Source: Abditibacterium sp.
GTDB lineage: Bacteria > Armatimonadota > Abditibacteriia > Abditibacteriales > Abditibacteriaceae
Length of the DNA stretch: 64,000 nt
Direction of reading: 5' to 3'
NCBI GenBank assembly: GCA_030448265.1
Contig: JAUJNG010000002.1
Span: 310,001 to 374,000 of the forward strand
Part shown: piece after piece, positions 55,547-61,129 of the stretch
How the letters are laid out: each line of letters begins with the position of its first letter
Position numbering within the stretch: position 1 is the first letter of the stretch
Translations under genes and position numbers: made by a program
Notes under the pieces: generated by a model
What the model saw: the letters and a program-made list of their open reading frames with translations, nothing else
What the model was told of the DNA's origin: nothing
The model's database searches: none

Positions 55547-56158
55547 ATGGCGACACGAGGCGCAATAGCACGCCTGACACACGCGTTACCCCTGCACTGG
55601 GCGGGGCGCTACCACCACTGGGATAGTTACCCAACCGGATTGGGACGGGAATTGTGGAATATATTCCAAGGCCACTTCGAGCGGGACTTGGACAGAATGC
55701 TTGGCGTTCTCATCGACGAACACCCTGCGGGATGGAGCACAATCCTGGGCGCAGATTTCAACCTCCAATCAGGATGGAGCAACTCATTAGGCGATTCAAA
55801 ACCTGAAGAGGAATCACCAGAAATGGGTGTCAGTCCCAGTTGTTACTGTCACGGCGACAGAAGCGAGGAGGAGTGGCTTGTAACCGACGGGAATGCGTCC
55901 GGTTCGGGCGTCGAGTGGGCTTACGTCTTCACCAGCGTTTTCGCCCACAACGGCGCAATGGACTCAGAAGAACGGCTTTGCACGATGTTCGTGCTCTCAT
56001 CCTATTTTGATTCCGGCGAAAAGATGATCGGGATGTTCGGCATGGGCGACCCAAAGGCTCACTGGCGCATTGCGGCAGTGGTTGACCTGCAAGGCGCTGA
56101 ACCAGATTGGGAGTGCATTGAAACTGCTTCGGCGCCGCTTTCAGAACCGATTCAGTAG
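55547..56158 (+). CDS. HWDSYP-motif protein of unknown function
   Basis: A 203-aa soluble, acidic protein. The opening MATRGAIARL followed by YHHWDSYPTGLGRELW recalls a family of small bacterial and phage proteins that start with MATRS-type residues and carry a Y-x-HWDGYP signature; I know no function for them. Other notable parts are a Trp-rich core (VEWAYVFTSVF, HWRIAAVVDL) and an acidic C-terminus. It is preceded by GAGGAG and followed by the 56.22-kb terminator, so it probably closes the plus-strand cluster, though the 105-bp gap leaves room for its own promoter. Confidence 0.72.
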   Translation: MATRGAIARLTHALPLHWAGRYHHWDSYPTGLGRELWNIFQGHFERDLDRMLGVLIDEHPAGWSTILGADFNLQSGWSNSLGDSKPEEESPEMGVSPSCYCHGDRSEEEWLVTDGNASGSGVEWAYVFTSVFAHNGAMDSEERLCTMFVLSSYFDSGEKMIGMFGMGDPKAHWRIAAVVDLQGAEPDWECIETASAPLSEPIQ

Positions 56159-56220
56159 TTTACAGAAAGCATGGTCAAAGAATAGGCGTGGGGGCTAACA
56201 CCATCCTGTTCTCGTTTCAC

Positions 56221-56247
56221 ACCCGCACCTTTCGAGTGCGGGTTTTT
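56221..56247 (+). terminator. Rho-independent terminator closing the plus-strand cluster
   Basis: Stem ACCCGCAC/GTGCGGGT with a 7-nt loop, then TTTTT, 62 bp after the stop of the HWDSYP gene. It slightly overlaps the stop codon of the convergent XRE gene. Confidence 0.88.
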
Positions 56248-56473
56248 ACTGTTTGGATTTCAGCAGCATCAGCGATTCTTCCAGTCGGTCGATGAACTCT
56301 TTGAACGGGATTTCAATCGCCTCGCAGAAAGCTCGCAGTTCGATGATATCAAGTCGCCTCTCACCGGTCTCGCACCGACTAACGAAGCGTTGATGATGGT
56401 TCAGCCTGTCAGCAACCTGTTGCTGCGTCAGACCAGCTGATTTGCGTATCTCACGCAGTTGGCGGACGCACAA
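56246..56473 (-). CDS. XRE family HTH regulator
   Basis: A compact Cro/C1-type protein. LTQQQVADRLNHHQRFVSRCETGERRLDIIEL is the complete HTH. The track gives 102 aa from a TTG at 56554, but a TTG at 56473 has AAGGA 7 nt upstream and starts right before the domain (75 aa); I prefer it, though the longer form is not excluded. It is divergent from the small-protein/TPR/ankyrin run, with a palindrome AGACGA-AAA-TCGTCT in between that is a natural operator. Probably a repressor of that run. Confidence 0.82.
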   Translation of the reverse strand: MCVRQLREIRKSAGLTQQQVADRLNHHQRFVSRCETGERRLDIIELRAFCEAIEIPFKEFIDRLEESLMLLKSKQ

Positions 56474-56539
56474 CTCGTATTCCTTCGTAAAGACGGATTT
56501 TTCGATCTGACCCCACCCCGATGAGGAGGATAAGGTCGC

Positions 56540-56591
56540 TTGCCCTTCACACAAAAACCGTCTAAACTGCCGTGCCAGACGAAAATCGTCT
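56540..56591 (+). promoter_or_regulatory. Promoter and candidate XRE operator
   Basis: TTGCCC (56540-56545) and TAAACT (56563-56568) are spaced by 17 bp, followed at the expected transcription start by the perfect palindrome AGACGA-AAA-TCGTCT (56577-56591). An additional CGTCT lies at 56559. The layout suits repression of the downstream plus-strand genes by the divergent XRE protein. Confidence 0.55.
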
Positions 56592-56630
56592 AATCCTTGT
56601 CATTTGACTACGCCATTAGGAGGCAAGCAG

Positions 56631-56876
56631 TTGAAGCGCTACATTTCGGTTCGGGTGGTGGACGCTGGCGGCAAGCCCACCTATTACGCCAGGGTTGTCC
56701 TCTACGTCTCACAGACGCTGGCATCCGGCCCACTGCCGGAGAAATACACCAACAGCAATGGGTTGGCTGAGTTCGAGACTGACCTCGACGCTTCGGCGCG
56801 GATTTCCGTGTCGGTCAACGGGCACGAGCAGGTGCGTTCTGGGCCAATCCAGGCGGACTACAAGGTCACCCTTTAA
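56631..56876 (+). CDS. Small beta-sandwich protein
   Basis: 81 aa from TTG 56631 (LKRYISVRVVDAGG...), chosen because AGGAGG lies 7 nt upstream; the track TTG at 56604 would put the Shine-Dalgarno inside the gene. The pattern VRVVDAGGKPTYYARVVLYV...NSNGLAEFETDLDASARISVSVNGHE is that of a carboxypeptidase-regulatory or transthyretin-like Ig fold. No signal peptide. It is followed 30 bp later by the TPR membrane protein, so both are probably one operon under the XRE regulator. Confidence 0.65.
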   Translation: MKRYISVRVVDAGGKPTYYARVVLYVSQTLASGPLPEKYTNSNGLAEFETDLDASARISVSVNGHEQVRSGPIQADYKVTL

Positions 56877-56906
56877 GCGGGACTGACCAACAACAGGAGG
56901 AAAATC

Positions 56907-57605
56907 ATGGACGATACGGCAGATATGCCAAGAGAGCTTCAGATCGCCCTGTCCTACTTGGACGACATCGACGGGCAGATCGAGCGGCGAATCAAGTCTG
57001 AGACCCACAACGTGCTCATCCGCGCGCAGACGGCGCAGGAGATCCAAAAGGGCGACTTAGCACTGGCTCACCGCGAACTCGACAAGCTGGCGGCTCAGGG
57101 CGTGGAGGTCAAACCAGCCCGTTCGATGGTGTTCTTCAAGGAGGGGCTGCTCGATTACGCGGTTGCCACTGCGGGCGGGCCGGAAACGGGCGATCAGACC
57201 AAGTGGCTCAACAAGGCGGCGGAAGCGTTCGGGAAGTCGATCCAGGAAAGTCCCGACGCCGAAGCGTATTTCAACCTCGGCCTGGTCTACAAGATTCTCA
57301 AGCGTAAGTCCTCGGCGCTTGAAGCGTTCCACCAGGCGGAACAGTCGAGCGACGCGGAGCTGAGCCTCAAGGCGCGCAAGGAGATCGGTCGCCTCGATCC
57401 CGACGGTCGAATGCAAGGGGCGGCCACCGGTTCAGCGTCTTCGGGGGGCGGTGGAGTTGCCATTGGAGGCCCATCCAAAAAGCCGCATTGGGGTTTCATC
57501 GGCTGGGGCATCGGCTCGATCCTCTTCGCCTGGATTCACCCCTTTCTCTTCTTCGTAGGCGCTGGTCTCGTCGCCTGGGGCGCCTTTAAAGGCAAACCCG
57601 ACTAA
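56907..57605 (+). CDS. TPR-containing membrane protein
   Basis: A 232-aa protein. Start ATG with AGGAGG upstream. Residues about 45-160 contain TPR-like helices; the clearest unit is DAEAYFNLGLVYKILKRKSSALEAFHQAEQ. After a Gly/Ser-rich linker (SASSGGGGVAIGG) one or two C-terminal hydrophobic segments follow (WGFIGWGIGSILFAWIHPFLFFVGAGLVAWGAF), so it is membrane-anchored with a cytoplasmic TPR part. It likely acts as an adaptor; the partner may be the 81-aa beta protein encoded just before. No specific function recognised. Confidence 0.75.
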   Translation: MDDTADMPRELQIALSYLDDIDGQIERRIKSETHNVLIRAQTAQEIQKGDLALAHRELDKLAAQGVEVKPARSMVFFKEGLLDYAVATAGGPETGDQTKWLNKAAEAFGKSIQESPDAEAYFNLGLVYKILKRKSSALEAFHQAEQSSDAELSLKARKEIGRLDPDGRMQGAATGSASSGGGGVAIGGPSKKPHWGFIGWGIGSILFAWIHPFLFFVGAGLVAWGAFKGKPD

Positions 57606-57645
57606 CCCGTTCTTTTCAATCCCAATCTTTTACCCGTAATCTCTT

Positions 57646-58608
57646 ATGAAATTCTTTTCCCGTAAAGCCTTCCTTGTCCTCGCGCTGTTCGTGCTCGCGG
57701 CAGCCAACCCAGCCTGGTGCCAGAAAGCGCCCGGCAGCTTCGTGTCCGGCCCTCATAAGGGGTATAGTCAACCGCATAAACATAATGAGGTGTGGTCGCG
57801 CGTCAACGCGAGCCAGACATGGACGATGCTCCGACGCGACAACCGGACATTCACAGCCATTCCCGAACGGCGCGCCACTTTGAACGGCATTCGAGGAACA
57901 ATTGTGGCCTGGAGTGGAGGCGCACCTTACGGAGGAGATAGCGACAAAATCTTCATCCCTGACATTGGCAGCGCCAATATGCGGCTCTACTACCAAGAGT
58001 TTGGCAAGACGACCTGGAATCCCTATTACGGCACCATGTCACAGATCGTGCCTCTGGATGAAGGGCAGGTCGCCTCCGCCAAACAGGAAGTCGCCCGTCA
58101 ACAGGCGCAGGCGCAGAGCAAGAGCCAGAAGCAGTCCTTCATCCAGGCGATCCGACGGGGCGACATATCCGAGGTCCGCTCTCTGTTACGCCGCAATCCC
58201 GGCCTGGTCAACGCCCGGGCGACAGTTCCGCTCAGCCCCTACCGTGAAGAGAGTTTCTCGGCGCTGGGGGCCGCCGTCAGTTCCAACCAAGTCGAGATCG
58301 CCCGGCTCCTGCTACACGGAGGCGCTTCCCGTCAATTCCTCAACATCCACCTCTCCAACGCGGTTTATGGAGATCAAGAAGCGATGGTGAGGTTTTTGGT
58401 CGGAACCGGGGCGAACATCAACCTCAAGAAGTCGAACGGAGACACCTTGCTTCACCTGGCTGTGGAGCGCGGCTCCAAGAAGATGGCCCAGCTTCTCAAA
58501 TCGCTGGGCGCGGATCTTCGGGCCGAAAACAGTTCCGGCTACAACGCTTCGGAATATGCGACCCTGGGGCGCAACCCCGTTTTAGCCGACCTGCTGCGAC
58601 CGCGCTAA
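57646..58608 (+). CDS. Secreted ankyrin-repeat protein
   Basis: A 320-aa protein with signal peptide MKFFSRKAFLVLALFVLAAANPAWC (Cys-Gln after it; signal peptidase I or a weak lipobox). Residues about 30-150 form an unassigned domain (TWTMLRRDNRTFTAIPERR, GTIVAWSGGAPYGGDSDKIF). About 165-318 contains four ankyrin units, for example VEIARLLLHGGAS and GDTLLHLAVERGSKKMAQLLKSLGAD. Ankyrins mediate protein contacts; an exported one may bind cell-surface partners. It is the last gene before a clear terminator and follows the TPR gene by 40 bp. Confidence 0.82.
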   Translation: MKFFSRKAFLVLALFVLAAANPAWCQKAPGSFVSGPHKGYSQPHKHNEVWSRVNASQTWTMLRRDNRTFTAIPERRATLNGIRGTIVAWSGGAPYGGDSDKIFIPDIGSANMRLYYQEFGKTTWNPYYGTMSQIVPLDEGQVASAKQEVARQQAQAQSKSQKQSFIQAIRRGDISEVRSLLRRNPGLVNARATVPLSPYREESFSALGAAVSSNQVEIARLLLHGGASRQFLNIHLSNAVYGDQEAMVRFLVGTGANINLKKSNGDTLLHLAVERGSKKMAQLLKSLGADLRAENSSGYNASEYATLGRNPVLADLLRPR

Positions 58609-58635
58609 AGGCTGTGGAAAAAAGGTGGCTAAAAG

Positions 58636-58664
58636 AACCGCAGGCGGCGACGCTTGCGGTTTTT
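58636..58664 (+). terminator. Terminator after the ankyrin gene
   Basis: Stem AACCGCA/TGCGGTT, loop of 12 nt, then a run of T, 27 bp after the ankyrin stop. Confidence 0.75.
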
Positions 58665-58810
58665 CGTTTGTGGATTTTGCTGAGTGAGGCTTTCTTGTTG
58701 CGCTCAAGCAACCGTGCAGGAAGCGAATCGACTCTTACTCTATGGTGGTGGGACAAGGAGCGTTGAAGCCCAGCTTCGACAAATCTTTTGCTCTTTGACA
58801 AGGAGAAAGG

Positions 58811-60625
58811 ATGTCCCCATCCACCGCAACTGCCCCGGCTCTCACCACGCCGGAGCCAAAGGCCACACGGCCTAAACTCGCACCTGGCAAACCGTCGTGG
58901 CAGGTCGTGCTGCTGCCCGTTGACACCATTGCGCCCAGTCCTTACCAACCCCGCATCCTCTTCGACGCCGAAGAGATGCTGGAACTGGTGGCAAGCGTGA
59001 GGGAACATGGCGTGCAGCAGCCGATTCTGGTTCGCACCCGCAAAGCTGAGATCAAGGCAAATGGCAGCAACAACGGCCATGCCAAAAACGGCACGTCGAA
59101 AGCCGTGCCGCCCTACGAACTGGTCGCGGGCGAACGCCGACTGCGCGCCTGCCGCGAGGCGGGACGCAAACACATCCCCGCCATCGTGCGCGATGATCTT
59201 TTCGACTCGCAAGCCGCTGAATTGGCGCTATCGGAGAACGTGCAGCGTAGCAACCTCTCCGTCATCGAAGAAGCGCGCGGCTACAAGCAGTTAATGCTCC
59301 GCTTTCGCATGAACGAGCAACGAATCGCAAAGAAGGTCGGCAAGAGCGTCGCCACCATCCAGCAAACGATGAAGCTGCTCGCTCTGCCCGAAGCCGTGCA
59401 GCAGTTGTTAGCCTATCGAAAGCTGACTGCGGCACATGGGCACGCGCTACTGCCGCTCGCCTCGCACGAGCAGGTTTGCACCCTCGTCGCGCATCATGCG
59501 GCGACCAACGCGGTCACTGCGGCTTCTCTTTCGCAAACGCTTCTGCCGAACCAGCAGGAACTAAAGCGAAAAGGGTTGTTGCAAGAGTTGGACTACCGCA
59601 CCAAGTTCGATTGGCGCAAGGAGTGCAAAGCGTGCCCATACAAGGCGTATGTCGCCAGTGGCTATGCGAGCTTCTGCCTCAAACCCGATGAGTGGAAGAA
59701 AAAACAGGAAGCGGCTGTCGAACGAGCGAAGGACGAAGCGGCGCAGGCGATGGAGCGAGTGCGCGAGGAAGCCCGCAAGCAAGAACAAGACGGGCAGGTG
59801 GACGTGACGCAGCTACCGCCAAGTTCCTATCGCCACCTCACGCACGTCGAAGTGCCGCAAGGCTGCACCGAATCATGCCCTTGCCGCCAACAGATCGCCG
59901 ATCCACGCGATGCCACCAAAACGATCCCGGTTTGCTTGAACACGGAGCGGTTTAAATCGCTCAAGGAAGCCGAGCGGCAGGCGCACGAGGACGCGCGCAA
60001 GCGGCGCTACACCTTGGAGTGGCAGCGAGCCGTCGCTGCTTTACAGAGCGAACTGGAAGCGGAACAATGGCGCAAGCTACCGGTTCTACTTTGCGCTCTT
60101 GTGTTGCGGACGGGCGCCCGCTACGGAAACAGCGACACATGGGAGACTCTGGCGCGAGGCGTGGCGCGTGAAGTGGGTCTTGCCTTGCCGTGGGACGAGT
60201 TGTTCTCAACACACGACGAAGTGCGAACGCTTGTCGCCTTGGAAAGTGCGTTTGCTGACGATGCCGCTCGATCCGATGTAGAACCGACAACATTGGAAGA
60301 CGAGCGGAATTCTCCTCACCCTTCTCGAATGCTTTTGTTCGCCGCCGCCCTGCTGCTGGCAGACGAAGCAAGCACGGCGGTTCGCTATGGCGGTGAAACG
60401 CCACGACTTACCTTCATCTTGGGAACAAGCCAAACGGAACAACGAGAATTGGCAATCTCGCATCATTCCGTAATCGCACCTCAGGACGATGAAACGTTAG
60501 ATAATCGAGACGAACAATTCGAAACGGAGTCGAATGATTCGGAAGAAGATTTCGACCCCGAAAACTACGAGGAGCAAGACGATTCTGACGACTGGTCAGA
60601 GGACGAGTCAACTCCCGAAGATTAA
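58811..60625 (+). CDS. Large ParB/RepB/Spo0J family protein with Cys cluster and acidic tail
   Basis: A 604-aa protein, start supported by AAGGAGAAAGG. The ParB/Srx-type domain (about 35-160) includes YQPRILFD, ELVAGERRLRAC and ALSENVQRSNLS. It is interrupted by a hydrophilic insert (NGSNNGHAKNGTSKAVPP). The HTH is at MNEQRIAKKVGKSVATIQQTMKLL. Further on CKACPYKAYVASGYASFC and CTESCPCRQQ form a possible zinc site (about 270-360), and the last 45 residues are almost all acidic. It is twice the length of chromosomal ParB. No parA is adjacent, so plasmid-type centromere binding or a nuclease-like role are both possible. Confidence 0.84.
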   Translation: MSPSTATAPALTTPEPKATRPKLAPGKPSWQVVLLPVDTIAPSPYQPRILFDAEEMLELVASVREHGVQQPILVRTRKAEIKANGSNNGHAKNGTSKAVPPYELVAGERRLRACREAGRKHIPAIVRDDLFDSQAAELALSENVQRSNLSVIEEARGYKQLMLRFRMNEQRIAKKVGKSVATIQQTMKLLALPEAVQQLLAYRKLTAAHGHALLPLASHEQVCTLVAHHAATNAVTAASLSQTLLPNQQELKRKGLLQELDYRTKFDWRKECKACPYKAYVASGYASFCLKPDEWKKKQEAAVERAKDEAAQAMERVREEARKQEQDGQVDVTQLPPSSYRHLTHVEVPQGCTESCPCRQQIADPRDATKTIPVCLNTERFKSLKEAERQAHEDARKRRYTLEWQRAVAALQSELEAEQWRKLPVLLCALVLRTGARYGNSDTWETLARGVAREVGLALPWDELFSTHDEVRTLVALESAFADDAARSDVEPTTLEDERNSPHPSRMLLFAAALLLADEASTAVRYGGETPRLTFILGTSQTEQRELAISHHSVIAPQDDETLDNRDEQFETESNDSEEDFDPENYEEQDDSDDWSEDESTPED

Positions 60626-60670
60626 TTCTTCAGAACTCAGCGAAATAGTTTAAGCCTGTTTCGTTTTTCG

Positions 60671-61129
60671 TTACGAATTTCCCACCGTGCATCGAGCGAT
60701 GCGCGGTTTTTTCTTGGCTGTTTTGCATTGCTTGTGTTCAAGGCGGGCTTTTTCCAAAGCCCTCAACCGTGCCTCTCGCTCGGCCCAGTCGGGAAGGTAA
60801 GCCGAAAGAAAAGCCTTGAAGACGCGCCCGTGATTTGGGGCCAGCAAATGCACCAATTCATGCACGATGACGAACTCGCCTAACTCGCGGGGCAATTCCA
60901 GCACTTCGAGGTTCATGGTCAGCCGTCCGCGTGTCGAGATCGAGGCCCACTTGAGCTTCATCGGGCGCAGATGCAGCGAAGATAAGGGCACGTCCATCCG
61001 CGAAGCCCAGTGGCGCGTTGCCCAGCGCAACTCGTCGGCATCACGCCACGTCGCCACAGGCGAGGTGCCTTGGTTTTGAGACAGCGAGGCGATTGGCATG
61101 AGCGGGTTGGTGGAGGTGAAGGTGTTCAT
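60671..61129 (-). CDS. YgjP-like zinc metallopeptidase
   Basis: A 152-aa protein of the YgjP/WLM/SprT-like type, often seen in type I restriction loci. HELVHLLAPNHGRVF (about 93-107) carries HExxH-like zinc ligands (HELVH) and the third ligand in NHG. WATRHWASRMDVPLSSLHLRPMKLKWASIS is the standard N-terminal part. Its ATG overlaps the HsdR stop by 4 nt, so it is translationally coupled to hsdR. Role in restriction is not known; protease control of HsdR is conceivable (inference). Its 3' end contains the ParB terminator on the other strand. Confidence 0.82.
   Translation of the reverse strand: MNTFTSTNPLMPIASLSQNQGTSPVATWRDADELRWATRHWASRMDVPLSSLHLRPMKLKWASISTRGRLTMNLEVLELPRELGEFVIVHELVHLLAPNHGRVFKAFLSAYLPDWAEREARLRALEKARLEHKQCKTAKKKPRIARCTVGNS
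60684..60712 (+). terminator. ParB terminator located inside the convergent gene
   Basis: Stem ACCGTGCATCG/CGATGCGCGGT (11 bp with one wobble pair), 2-nt loop, then TTTTTT on the plus strand, about 60 bp after the ParB stop. It overlaps the last codons of the metallopeptidase gene, so the same DNA codes and terminates. Confidence 0.75.
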
